Source of the DNA: Bog-532 sp963805255 | GTDB taxonomy: Bacteria; Actinomycetota; Actinomycetes; Streptosporangiales; Streptosporangiaceae | DNA length: 64,000 bases | Reading direction: 5' to 3' | Assembly (NCBI GenBank): GCA_963805255.1 | Contig: CAWDTK010000017.1 | Coordinates: 84,374 to 148,373, forward strand | In this document: piece by piece, positions 9,036-15,863 of the stretch | How positions within the stretch are numbered: position 1 is the first letter of the stretch | Layout of the letters: each line of letters opens with the position of its first letter | Program-made: the position numbers and the translations under genes | The notes under the pieces: model-generated | What the model was told of the DNA's origin: nothing | Database searches by the model: none | What the model saw: only the letters and a program-made list of their open reading frames with translations

Positions 9036-9052
9036 GATCACGGAAAGTGATC
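9036..9052. terminator. short hairpin after the ISAs1 transposase
   Basis: GATCAC and GTGATC flank a GGAAA loop 10 bp after the transposase stop. It could be a weak terminator or part of the element's right end. Confidence 0.4.
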
Positions 9053-9127
9053 TTGAATTGGCCCTGCTGGCGGGGCAGGAATACATTTTCGGCCCGATTG
9101 CAGGTAAGCGGTCTACTATTTGGTAAC

Positions 9128-10549
9128 ATGCCGCAGATTCATGAGCTTACGATGGCCGACCTGGCCGCCGCCATCCATGACCGTCAGCTTTCTCCCGTCG
9201 AGGTCACAAATCATTATCTGCGCCGCACCGAGGAGCTGAACGCGCAGGTAGGGGCGTTTTACACGGTGACCGCGGAGCTGGCGCAAGAGCAGGCCCGGGC
9301 GGCGGAAAAGGCCGTAGCGGGGCACGAGTCGGTGCCGGTTCCGCCACTTCTGGGCGTTCCCATCCCCATCAAAGACCTCAACATGGTCGCGGGTGTCCGG
9401 CAGACCTTCGGGTCGGCCGTGTATGCGGACTATGTGGCGGCCGGTGACGATTACGTGGTGGCCGCGATCAGGTCGGCCGGGGCGGTCATCACCGGGAAGA
9501 CCGCGACGCCCGAATTCGGCCTTCCCTGCTACACCGAGTCCGCGATCGGGCCGCCGGCCCGGACGCCCTGGGATCTGACCCGTTCGGCCGGCGGCTCCAG
9601 CGGCGGCGCCGCCGCGGCGGTGGCCGCGCGCCTCGCCCCGGCCGCGCAGGGCAGCGACGGGGGCGGGTCCATCCGCATCCCGTCGAGCGTGTGCGGGCTG
9701 TTCGGCATCAAGCCGTCCCGCGGCCGGGTCTCCCGGGGGCCGATCGTGCCGGACCTGTTCGGGCTGGCCACGGACGGCCCGATCACCCGGACCGTCGCCG
9801 ACGCCGCGCTGCTGCTCGACGTGATGAGCGGCAACTACCCGGGCGACATGTACACGCTGCCGCCGCTGCCGGATGGCGAGACGTTCCTCGGCTACGCGCG
9901 CCGGGCCCCGGGCCGGCTCCGCATCGGCCGTACGCTCACCCCGGTGGTCGAGGGCGCCGTCGTCCATCCGGACTGCGTTGCCGCCTACGAGGAAGCCAGC
10001 GCCCTGCTCGCCGAACTCGGCCACGACGTCGAGGAGGTGGCCTTCCCGATCGGGCCGGATGTCGTGCCGTACTTCGAGACGCTCTGGTACGCGTGCGCGA
10101 CACTCAACCCGATCGACCCCGCCCGCGAGGACAGACTGCTGCCGTTCACCCGCTATATGCGCCAGCGCGGGCTGGCCACGGGTGCCGGGGAGCTGGTTTT
10201 CGCGAAGGCGTACCTGCAGGCCGTGCTGCGCCCGGCACTGGCCGCGATGAACGCCTACGACACCGTCCTCACCCCGACGCTGGCCTCGCCGCCGGTGCCG
10301 GTCGGGTACTTCACCGAGGTTGGCCCAGCCGAGAACTTCGAGCGGCAGAAGCGCTTCACGCCGTTCACGGCCGCGTACAACCTGTCGGGCCAGCCCGCGG
10401 TGAACCTGCCGCTGCACTGGAACGCCGAGGGGCTGCCGATCGGGGTGATGCTGGCCGGCCGGATCGGCGAGGAGAGCACCCTGATCTCGCTGTCCGCACA
10501 GGTCGAGCGGGCTCGCCCGTGGCAGGACCGTGTCCCGCCGCTGGCCTGA
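9128..10549 (+). CDS. amidase-signature family hydrolase
   Basis: A 473-residue amidase-signature enzyme that hydrolyses C-N amide bonds. The Ser-cisSer-Lys triad is complete: Lys82 in PIPIKDLN, Ser157 in the SAGGSSGGAAAAVAA glycine-rich block, and the cis-Ser at about 181 in SDGGGSIRIPSS. FGIKPSRGRVSRGP follows as expected. The ATG at 9128 was chosen because MPQIHELTMADLAAAI is the normal family N-terminus; no clear Shine-Dalgarno is seen. It stands alone between two IS elements. Substrate unknown; similarity to GatA is only at the family level, and no gatB or gatC is nearby. Confidence 0.92.
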   Translation: MPQIHELTMADLAAAIHDRQLSPVEVTNHYLRRTEELNAQVGAFYTVTAELAQEQARAAEKAVAGHESVPVPPLLGVPIPIKDLNMVAGVRQTFGSAVYADYVAAGDDYVVAAIRSAGAVITGKTATPEFGLPCYTESAIGPPARTPWDLTRSAGGSSGGAAAAVAARLAPAAQGSDGGGSIRIPSSVCGLFGIKPSRGRVSRGPIVPDLFGLATDGPITRTVADAALLLDVMSGNYPGDMYTLPPLPDGETFLGYARRAPGRLRIGRTLTPVVEGAVVHPDCVAAYEEASALLAELGHDVEEVAFPIGPDVVPYFETLWYACATLNPIDPAREDRLLPFTRYMRQRGLATGAGELVFAKAYLQAVLRPALAAMNAYDTVLTPTLASPPVPVGYFTEVGPAENFERQKRFTPFTAAYNLSGQPAVNLPLHWNAEGLPIGVMLAGRIGEESTLISLSAQVERARPWQDRVPPLA

Positions 10550-10942
10550 CGGCGCCGCCAATCCCGCCGAGGCTGCCCCGCCGGAGGGGAGCAGGCAGGC
10601 TGGGGGATTCCGCTGCCGTGGCAGGCCGTGCGCGGTCAGCCGGCCGGGGCTACCGCGGGGGTGATCGCCGCGCTCGCCGGGCTGCCTCCGCACGCCGCGG
10701 TCGGCGTCGTGGTCACGCTGCTGGTGGCAGGCCTGCAGGCCGTCGTTGGCCGGTGGCTCGGCCGGGCCTGCCTGCCCGGCCGCGCTCGCTGACCCGCCGG
10801 ACCGGGCCGGCCAGGACTGTGGCCGGGGACCTGCACACGGAGAACGTCATCGTTTGCTCCCACTGGTCACTCGAGCCACGTACGGCCCACGCGGGGCATA
10901 GGAAGACTACGGCGTGTATGGCTCTGTTCGGCGCAATGCTTA
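10550..10942. other. intergenic stretch between amidase and ISAzo13 element
   Basis: About 390 bp with one possible small membrane-peptide ORF (listed separately) and no recognisable domain, RNA or promoter. Confidence 0.5.
10628..10792 (+). CDS. possible 54-residue hydrophobic peptide
   Basis: A GTG-started frame with one strong hydrophobic helix (AAVGVVVTLLVAGLQAVVGRW) and a basic C-terminus. The frame is open further upstream without a better start, and no ribosome site is obvious. It resembles a small membrane peptide but could be chance or a remnant. Confidence 0.25.
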   Translation: MRGQPAGATAGVIAALAGLPPHAAVGVVVTLLVAGLQAVVGRWLGRACLPGRAR

Positions 10943-12258
10943 GGGCTCCCCGCAAAATTAAGTGGGTTTGTCCGGGATAGTTGTCTACGGTTGTGGTATG
11001 AGACAGCTGGCGGTGGATGAGGACCGGTTCGCCGGAATGCTGGCGGAGGTGCGCCCGCATCTGAATGAGCTGCAGTGGCGGCTGCTGCTGGGGGCGCAGG
11101 CGCGGTCGCTGGGCCGGGGCGGGATCAAGCGGGTGGCGGCGCTGGCCGGGGTTCACCCGGACACGGTGGGCCGCGGGGCGCGGGAACTGGAGGCCGGGAT
11201 TGAGCCGGATGACAGGGTCCGCCAGGCTGGGGCGGGGCGGCCCCGGGCGGCGGAGGCGGATCCGGCCCTGGTGCCGGCGTTGAACCGCCTGGTGGATCCG
11301 GCCAGCCGCGGTGACCCGGAGTCGCCGCTGCGGTGGACGACCACGTCGACGGAGAAGCTGGCCGGTGAGCTGGCAGCCGCGGGCCATCCGGTGTCGCCCG
11401 ACACGGTGGGGCGGCTGCTGAAAGAGGACGGTTACAGCCTGCAGGGCAACGCCAAGACGGTGGAGGGAAAGCAGCACCCGGACCGGGACGGCCAGTTCCG
11501 GCTCATCAATGAGCTGGTGCGGGAGTTCCAGGCCGCCGGGGAGCCAGTAATCAGCGTGGACACCAAGAAAAAGGAACTGGTCGGCAACTATAAGAACGGC
11601 GGGAGGGAGTGGCATCGGCGCGGTGAGCCCGAGCGGGTGGAGGTGCACGACTTCAAGGGCGACCTGGGGCGGGCCGTCCCCTACGGCGTCTATGACATGA
11701 GCGCCAACGCTGGCTGGGTGAACGTCGGCACCGACGCGGACACCGGGGCGTTCGCCGTCGAGTCGATCCGCCGCTGGTGGCAGAAAACCGGCCGGACCGC
11801 CTACCCGCACGCCAGCAGGCTGCTCATCACCGCCGACGCGGGCGGTTCCAATGGCAGCCGGCTGCGGCTGTGGAAGGTGGAGCTGGCCCGGCTCGCGGAA
11901 GAACTCGGCCTGGAGATCAGCGTGTCCCACTTCCCGCCGGGCACGTCGAAATGGAACCGGATCGAGCACCGGCTCTTCGCCCAGATCTCCATGAACTGGC
12001 GCGGCAGGCCGCTGACCAGCCACGAAGTTATCGTCGAGACGATCGCCGCGACCACCACCACGACCGGGCTGACCGTCCAGGCCGCCCTCGACACCGGCAC
12101 CTACGAGAAGGGCATCAAGATCCCCGATAAGCAGATGCAGGATCTGGAGGAGCGCTCGATCAGGCGACACGCTTTCCATGGGGAATGGAACTACTCCCTG
12201 CTGCCCGCCCCACGGCCAACACGCCCGACATCACGGAAGTAAATCTTCGGAGGGCCCT
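10943..12258 (+). mobile_element. complete ISAzo13-family insertion sequence
   Basis: A 1,316-bp element. Its ends are imperfect inverted repeats: GGGCTCCCCGCAAAATTA at 10943-10960 and, read on the other strand from 12258, GGGCCCTCCGAAGATTTA (about 13 of 18 matches). TTA flanks both ends directly (10940-10942 and 12259-12261), consistent with a 3-bp target duplication. It lies about 50 bp from the end of the micro-ORF array. A longer related transposase gene lies at 56.3-60.1 kb. Confidence 0.82.
10998..12242 (+). CDS. ISAzo13-family transposase
   Basis: DDE transposase of 414 residues. An N-terminal helix-turn-helix region (IKRVAALAGVHPDTVGRGARELEAG) is followed by the catalytic core: Asp in SVDTKKKELVGNYKNGGREW (about residue 188), Asp in LLITADAGGSNG (about 279) and Glu in SKWNRIEHRLF (about 322). 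ATG 10998 opens the conserved N-terminus. The frame is intact from start to stop and the ends are preserved, so the copy may be mobile. Nearly every block recurs in the interrupted minus-strand relative at 56.3-60.1 kb, but this copy lacks that gene's ~110-residue C-terminal extension. Confidence 0.93.
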   Translation: MRQLAVDEDRFAGMLAEVRPHLNELQWRLLLGAQARSLGRGGIKRVAALAGVHPDTVGRGARELEAGIEPDDRVRQAGAGRPRAAEADPALVPALNRLVDPASRGDPESPLRWTTTSTEKLAGELAAAGHPVSPDTVGRLLKEDGYSLQGNAKTVEGKQHPDRDGQFRLINELVREFQAAGEPVISVDTKKKELVGNYKNGGREWHRRGEPERVEVHDFKGDLGRAVPYGVYDMSANAGWVNVGTDADTGAFAVESIRRWWQKTGRTAYPHASRLLITADAGGSNGSRLRLWKVELARLAEELGLEISVSHFPPGTSKWNRIEHRLFAQISMNWRGRPLTSHEVIVETIAATTTTTGLTVQAALDTGTYEKGIKIPDKQMQDLEERSIRRHAFHGEWNYSLLPAPRPTRPTSRK

Positions 12259-12304
12259 TAGTTACATCGGGCGGTCAAGCACATACATAAGTCACTAACG
12301 GATC

Positions 12305-12335
12305 CCCGGCCCTGGCGAGGCCAGGCCGTGCCGGG
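12305..12335 (-). terminator. stem-loop closing the micro-ORF array
   Basis: A stacked stem: outer arms 12305-12310/12330-12335 (CCCGGC/GCCGGG) and inner arms 12311-12316/12320-12325 (CCTGGC/GCCAGG) with a GAG loop and a 4-base bulge. It begins 25 bp past the last micro-ORF in the direction of its translation. No T-run follows, as is common in GC-rich actinobacterial terminators. Confidence 0.55.
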
Positions 12336-12359
12336 TTCCGCGGTCATAACGGAGAGGGT

Positions 12360-12383
12360 TCAGCCCCAGGAGGTGGTGCGCAT
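12360..12383 (-). CDS. micro-ORF 1 of array, peptide MRTTSWG
   Basis: Seven codons and TGA. ATG at 12383 is preceded by AAAGGAG with 8 intervening bases. It is the last unit in the direction of translation, ahead of the stem-loop at 12305-12335. Confidence 0.6.
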   Translation of the reverse strand: MRTTSWG

Positions 12384-12429
12384 CGCGGCGTCTCCTTTCG
12401 TGGGTGGCGGGTGGCCGGTCCGGGTGGGT

Positions 12430-12453
12430 TCAGCCCCAGGAGGTGGTGCGCAT
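12430..12453 (-). CDS. micro-ORF 2 of array, peptide MRTTSWG
   Basis: Identical to unit 1, including AAAGGAG and spacer; ATG at 12453. Confidence 0.6.
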   Translation of the reverse strand: MRTTSWG

Positions 12454-12499
12454 CGCGGCGTCTCCTTTCGTGGGTGGCGGGTGGCCGGTCCGGGTGGGT

Positions 12500-12523
12500 T
12501 CAGCCCCAGGAGGTGGTGCGCAT
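12500..12523 (-). CDS. micro-ORF 3 of array, peptide MRTTSWG
   Basis: Same coding bases as unit 1; the leader differs by one base (G to A after AAAGGAGAC). ATG at 12523. Confidence 0.6.
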   Translation of the reverse strand: MRTTSWG

Positions 12524-12569
12524 CGCGGTGTCTCCTTTCGTCGGTAACGGGTGGCCGGTCCGGGTGGGT

Positions 12570-12593
12570 TCAGCCCCAGGAGGTGGTGCGCAT
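12570..12593 (-). CDS. micro-ORF 4 of array, peptide MRTTSWG
   Basis: Same as unit 3; ATG at 12593, AAAGGAG 8 bases upstream. Confidence 0.6.
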   Translation of the reverse strand: MRTTSWG

Positions 12594-12639
12594 CGCGGTG
12601 TCTCCTTTCGTCGGTAACGGGTGGCCGGTCCGGGTGGGT

Positions 12640-12663
12640 TCAGCCCCAGGAGGTGGTGCGCAT
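12640..12663 (-). CDS. micro-ORF 5 of array, peptide MRTTSWG
   Basis: Coding bases unchanged; the leader has diverged to GAAGGAG with 8 bases to the ATG at 12663. Confidence 0.6.
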   Translation of the reverse strand: MRTTSWG

Positions 12664-12714
12664 CGCGGCGGCTCCTTCCTTCGGTGAGCGGGCGGGTGAT
12701 CGGTCCGGCTGGGC

Positions 12715-12738
12715 TTAGCCCCAAGATGTGGTGCGCAC
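12715..12738 (-). CDS. micro-ORF 6 of array, peptide MRTTSWG with GTG start
   Basis: Diverged unit. Start is GTG (12738), the second Thr is ACA instead of ACC, Ser is TCT instead of TCC, and the stop is TAA instead of TGA. All four differences are silent. AAAGGAGG precedes the start by 7 bases. Confidence 0.62.
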   Translation of the reverse strand: MRTTSWG

Positions 12739-12786
12739 GGGCGTGCCTCCTTTGCGGTGAGTAGCGGTTTGGTCGGTCCAGTGGGT

Positions 12787-12810
12787 TCAGCCCCAGGAAG
12801 TGGTGCGCAA
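12787..12810 (-). CDS. micro-ORF 7 of array, peptide MRTTSWG with TTG start
   Basis: Start is TTG (12810) and the second Thr is ACT; both changes are silent at the peptide level. AAAGGA lies about 8 bases upstream. Confidence 0.6.
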   Translation of the reverse strand: MRTTSWG

Positions 12811-12863
12811 GGCAGGGGTCCTTTCGGTGGATAGGCCGGGCGGGTAAGAAGGGGCGAAGCTCG

Positions 12864-12887
12864 TCAGCCTGGCGCGGTGCTGCGCAA
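12864..12887 (-). CDS. micro-ORF 8, first in translation order, peptide MRSTAPG
   Basis: The most upstream and most diverged unit. It keeps the exact seven-codon length, TTG start (12887), Arg2, Thr4 and Gly7, but has Ser3, Ala5 and Pro6 in place of Thr, Ser and Trp. GAGGA lies about 9 bases upstream. It may be an ancestral or degenerate copy; support is weaker than for units 1-7. Confidence 0.4.
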   Translation of the reverse strand: MRSTAPG

Positions 12888-13154
12888 GGGGAGCTTTCCT
12901 CGGCTTGAGCCGGCAGACTGAATGGCCAGGCGGGGCGTAGGTCGCCGATGTCGCTGCCTATGACGGCCCCTTCCGCGGCTGCGTTCGCCTCCGGACGGGC
13001 CCTGCTTGGGGAACGTCCCGGTCAAAAGCGCACAAGTCGCTAATGTCGGAAAATATCCAGTACAGGATGATTTCACGGCAGGCAGGGAACAACCTGCCAG
13101 TGAGACACTGTAAGCCAACTTCAGGCGATGTTTATGCCGCGGTGTAGTCGATAC
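12888..13154. other. divergent intergenic region above the micro-ORF array
   Basis: About 270 bp between the array and the GGDEF gene's promoter. It must hold the array's promoter if the array is transcribed by itself, but I found no convincing minus-strand -35/-10 pair. A GGCAGG/CCTGCC inverted repeat lies at 13077-13098, and an AT-richer patch around 13045-13060. Confidence 0.45.
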
Positions 13155-13184
13155 TTGACAGTAGGTATCCTTCTTCGTGACAAT
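13155..13184 (+). promoter_or_regulatory. candidate promoter of the GGDEF gene
   Basis: A perfect TTGACA at 13155-13160 is followed after 18 bp by GACAAT (13179-13184; 4 of 6 matches to the -10 consensus). It would start transcription about 50 bp before the GTG at 13244. Confidence 0.5.
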
Positions 13185-13243
13185 GCGGCACACTTAGACC
13201 AGCGCCCAGGTGGGTGACAACGCTGACCATCGAGGAGGTGCCG

Positions 13244-14650
13244 GTGGGTTCCGCTCGTCGCAGCCTCGGTCGATGGGTGGTTTCCGCGCGCAGCTGGCCC
13301 CTCTGGGAGCTGCCCAACTGGCTGGTCGCCGTCATCGTGCTGGTCGTTGCCGGCTATGCCGCGGCGATCGGCATCGCGGTGTCGTTGCTCACGATCCGCG
13401 CGCATGACCTGGTGGTCTTCGGCACGCTCATGGCGTGCGCGGCCGCCACGGTCGAGCTCAGGCGGAAGCAGCGGGACCGCGTCGGCGTCAACAACGACGT
13501 CTACGGCGTCTGGGAGCTGGCGATCGCCATTCTGCTCCCGCCAGCGTATGCACTGGTCTCGCCCATTCTCCCCGTTGCGCTCATGCAGTGGCGGGTCCGG
13601 CGTGGAGTGCTGTACCGCCGCGTTTACACCGCGGCCTCGCAAGGCCTGTCCTTCGCCAGCGCCTCCGTCACCTTTCATCTGCTGGCCTGCCCGATCCACG
13701 AGCTCCCGCGCGGCACCGCGGCATACGCGCTGGCCTGGCTGGGGGCCGTTATGTTCAGCACCCTGGTCAAGGCGGTGCTGAACAAGGTGCTGATCCTGAT
13801 CGCGATCAAGGGCAGCGATCCGTTCGCGGCGGTTCTCCGGGACACCTTCCAGGCTGAGCCCCTGTACAACGAGCTGGCCGAGATGTGCATCGGGACGATG
13901 CTCACGTTCGGGGTGGCCGGGAACATCTTCCTGGCCCCGGTGGCGCTGCCCGTGCTCGTGCTGCTGCAGCGTTCTCTCAGCCACGCCCAGCTGCTGAACG
14001 ACTCCCGCACCGACGCCAAGACCGGGCTGCTCAACGCGCGGACATGGGAGGCCGAGGCCGAAGCCGAGGTGGCGCGCGCGATCCGGGCCCGGATGTCGCT
14101 CGCCGTGGCGGTCCTCGACATCGACTGGTTTAAGCGGGTCAACGACACCTACGGCCACCTGTTCGGGGACGAGGTGCTGAAGGAGATCGCCCGGTGCCTG
14201 CCGGGCGTGCTGCGGGAGTACGACTCGGCCGGCCGGTTCGGCGGGGAAGAGTTCATGCTGCTGCTGCCGCACACCCGCGCGGTCGACGCGTTCCGTATCG
14301 CGGACCGCGTGCGCGACCATATCTCGGGGCTGTCCCTGCGCACCTCAGACGGCCAGTCGGTTGAGGTCACCGTCTCGGTCGGGGTGGCGGCGCTGGACGC
14401 CGGATCGCGCCGTGAATTGACCGAACTGCTCGCGGCTGCGGACGCGGCCCTTTACCGCGCCAAACGCGACGGCCGGAACCAGGTTCAGATGATCAGCACC
14501 ACGCGCGGCCTGAGCGCCGTCGGTGGGCACACGGTCGCCGGCGCGAGCGCATTCGGCGGCATGCCCGCGACCCCGAGCGTCTGGGATGTTCTGCCGCGCG
14601 GCAACACCCGTCCGGCCGGCGACGCCGATGAGGTCGCGGCCCAGGTGTGA
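13244..14650 (+). CDS. membrane diguanylate cyclase (GGDEF domain)
   Basis: Makes cyclic di-GMP from two GTP. The first ~250 residues are a multi-helix membrane sensor region (for example LPNWLVAVIVLVVAGYAAAIG); the C-terminal domain has DAKTGLLNARTWE, the metal-binding VLDIDWFKRVNDTYGH, and the active-site loop RFGGEEFMLLLP, so catalysis should be intact. An RxxD product-inhibition site (REYD) lies exactly five residues before GGEEF. A GTG at 13214 in the same frame is possible, but GAGGAGG lies 5 bases before GTG 13244. No EAL domain is present. It is divergent from the micro-ORF array. Confidence 0.9.
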   Translation: MGSARRSLGRWVVSARSWPLWELPNWLVAVIVLVVAGYAAAIGIAVSLLTIRAHDLVVFGTLMACAAATVELRRKQRDRVGVNNDVYGVWELAIAILLPPAYALVSPILPVALMQWRVRRGVLYRRVYTAASQGLSFASASVTFHLLACPIHELPRGTAAYALAWLGAVMFSTLVKAVLNKVLILIAIKGSDPFAAVLRDTFQAEPLYNELAEMCIGTMLTFGVAGNIFLAPVALPVLVLLQRSLSHAQLLNDSRTDAKTGLLNARTWEAEAEAEVARAIRARMSLAVAVLDIDWFKRVNDTYGHLFGDEVLKEIARCLPGVLREYDSAGRFGGEEFMLLLPHTRAVDAFRIADRVRDHISGLSLRTSDGQSVEVTVSVGVAALDAGSRRELTELLAAADAALYRAKRDGRNQVQMISTTRGLSAVGGHTVAGASAFGGMPATPSVWDVLPRGNTRPAGDADEVAAQV

Positions 14651-14693
14651 GCACCGCCGAATCCCAGCAGGCCAGGAGCAATAGGCTTGCCTC

Positions 14694-15863
14694 GTGTCCA
14701 CCGGACGTGCCGCCCCCCGCGTGAACGCGATCCTGCTTGACGCGGGCGGCATCATGATCTTCCCGTCGCCGGAGCTGCTGCTGCCGCCGCTGCACGCCGC
14801 GGGGGTGCAGCCCACCGTCGCTGACCTGCAGCGGGCGCACTACCGGGCGATGGCCGACTGCGACGAGCCGGGCCGCGAGCCGCCGGGCGGCCAATGGTGG
14901 CTCGAGTACCTGCGAGATTTCGTCACTGCGTGCGGTGTCCCGGCCGCTGACGTGGACGCCGTCGCCCAGGACATCGTGGGCCTGACGGATGGATTCTCAT
15001 GGACGCACGTGGGGCCGGGGGTGGTGGATGCCCTGCGCGGTATCGCCGCCCTGGGCCTGCCGCTCGGCATCGTCTCCAACTCCACCGGGGAGGTCGAACA
15101 GGCTCTCCGCCAGCTCGACGTCTGTTACGCCCCCGGTGGTGACGCCGGTGCCGGCGGGTGCGGCATCGATGCCGCCGGGTGCGGCATCGAGGTGGGCGTC
15201 GTCATCGATTCGGCCGTGGTCGGCGTGTCCAAACCCGATCCGGCGATCTTCGCGCTGGCGCTGGACGCGCTCGGCATGCCGTCCGCGGACCGGAGCACCG
15301 TCGTCCATGTGGGGGACAGCCTCCGCTACGACGTGACGGGCGCGATCGCCGCCGGCGTCCGGCCCGTGCACCTGGACCCGCACGGCTACTGCCCTGCCCC
15401 GGACGGCCACGAGCACATCCGCCGCCTGGACGAAATCGTCCCCCTCGCCGCCCCGGCCCGCAAGTCCAATGATCGGCGCGGGTTTTCCGCATTATTTGCG
15501 GTTTTCCGGCGCCGATCATGCTGGGCGGAACGCCTCAGACGGCGAGGGCGTCGCGCTCCCGGCAGCGGAGGGCGCGGGCCAAATCGTCGCGGCCCTCGAC
15601 GAGCAGACGCCGCAGCGCCGCGGGCGGCTGGGTCTGCGCGATGTAGTCGTCCGTGCGGCGGATCGTCTCCGCCGACACGGGGCAGATCGTGTAGGCGATG
15701 GAGACGAACCGCTGGGCCATGTCCGAGCTCCACTCCCGCCAGATGTCCGCGAGCACGGCGAAGTACTGGTCCCGGAACCGCTCCGTCAGCGAGCGCTGGT
15801 CCGGATCGGCGAACCCGTTCAGAGTCGCGCGGAACGTCGCGTTCGGCAGCTTCCCGCTGGTGA
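14694..15863 (+). CDS. HAD-superfamily hydrolase with an abnormal C-terminal extension
   Basis: A HAD phosphatase of unknown substrate: motif I ILLDAGGIMIFPS (Asp nucleophile retained, second Asp replaced by Gly), motif II GIVSNSTGEVE, Lys in GVSKPDPAIFALAL, and motif IV VHVGDSLRYDVTGA. The family-like part ends near HEHIRRLDEIVPL (about residue 255). The frame then runs another ~130 Arg-rich, low-complexity residues through the intergenic stem-loop and 329 bp into pepN on the other strand. A TGA one base out of frame lies at 15470-15472, so a recent frameshift may have removed the original stop. GTG 14694 has TAGGCT 6 bases upstream, fitting a leaderless start. Confidence 0.8.
   Translation: MSTGRAAPRVNAILLDAGGIMIFPSPELLLPPLHAAGVQPTVADLQRAHYRAMADCDEPGREPPGGQWWLEYLRDFVTACGVPAADVDAVAQDIVGLTDGFSWTHVGPGVVDALRGIAALGLPLGIVSNSTGEVEQALRQLDVCYAPGGDAGAGGCGIDAAGCGIEVGVVIDSAVVGVSKPDPAIFALALDALGMPSADRSTVVHVGDSLRYDVTGAIAAGVRPVHLDPHGYCPAPDGHEHIRRLDEIVPLAAPARKSNDRRGFSALFAVFRRRSCWAERLRRRGRRAPGSGGRGPNRRGPRRADAAAPRAAGSARCSRPCGGSSPPTRGRSCRRWRRTAGPCPSSTPARCPRARRSTGPGTAPSASAGPDRRTRSESRGTSRSAASRW
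15469..15519. terminator. bidirectional terminator-like cruciform
   Basis: Perfect 11-bp arms (15469-15479 and 15509-15519; ATGATCGGCGC and its complement) enclose a 29-base loop with a second small hairpin (CCGC/GCGG at 15487-15501) and T-rich patches on both strands. It sits just before the pepN stop and where the HAD gene ought to end. Confidence 0.7.

Larger units (their letters stand above)
7737..9053 (+). mobile_element. ISAs1-family insertion sequence (ends approximate)
   Basis: A single transposase gene of ISAs1 type with short flanks and more moderate GC than its neighbours. I could not fix the terminal inverted repeats; weakly similar stretches (CAAGATCGCT near 7631 and, on the opposite strand, CAAGATCACT near 9054) may be the termini, in which case the element is about 1.4 kb. 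Confidence 0.6.
12360..12887 (-). repeat. tandem array of micro-ORF units (70-bp repeat)
   Basis: Five head-to-tail units with an exact 70-bp period (first bases of the ORF blocks at 12360, 12430, 12500, 12570, 12640), then three more diverged units at 12715, 12787 and 12864. Read on the minus strand, every unit is: a Shine-Dalgarno (AAAGGAG or close), 7-9 bases, and a 24-base frame of exactly seven codons plus stop. Because 70 is not a multiple of three, the array cannot encode one repetitive protein. Spacers of 46-53 bp are variable in the diverged units but keep a GGACCG core. The outer units change start, wobble and stop bases without changing the peptide in seven of eight cases. Confidence 0.85.

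Noticed and set aside
10713..12179. 488-residue minus-strand frame opposite the ISAzo13 transposase
   Set aside because: Antisense shadow; transposase motifs are on the plus strand.
12328..12687. A 119-residue plus-strand frame through the 70-bp repeats
   Set aside because: The period is not a multiple of three, so each unit is read in a different frame; there is no ribosome site, and diverged units do not preserve this frame.
12360..12887. CRISPR array
   Set aside because: Units are head-to-tail with nearly identical spacers; no unique spacers, no cas genes.
12864..13193. 109-residue minus-strand protein ending LRSTAPG
   Set aside because: No ribosome site at its start and no domain; the last seven codons are better read as a micro-ORF with its own Shine-Dalgarno.
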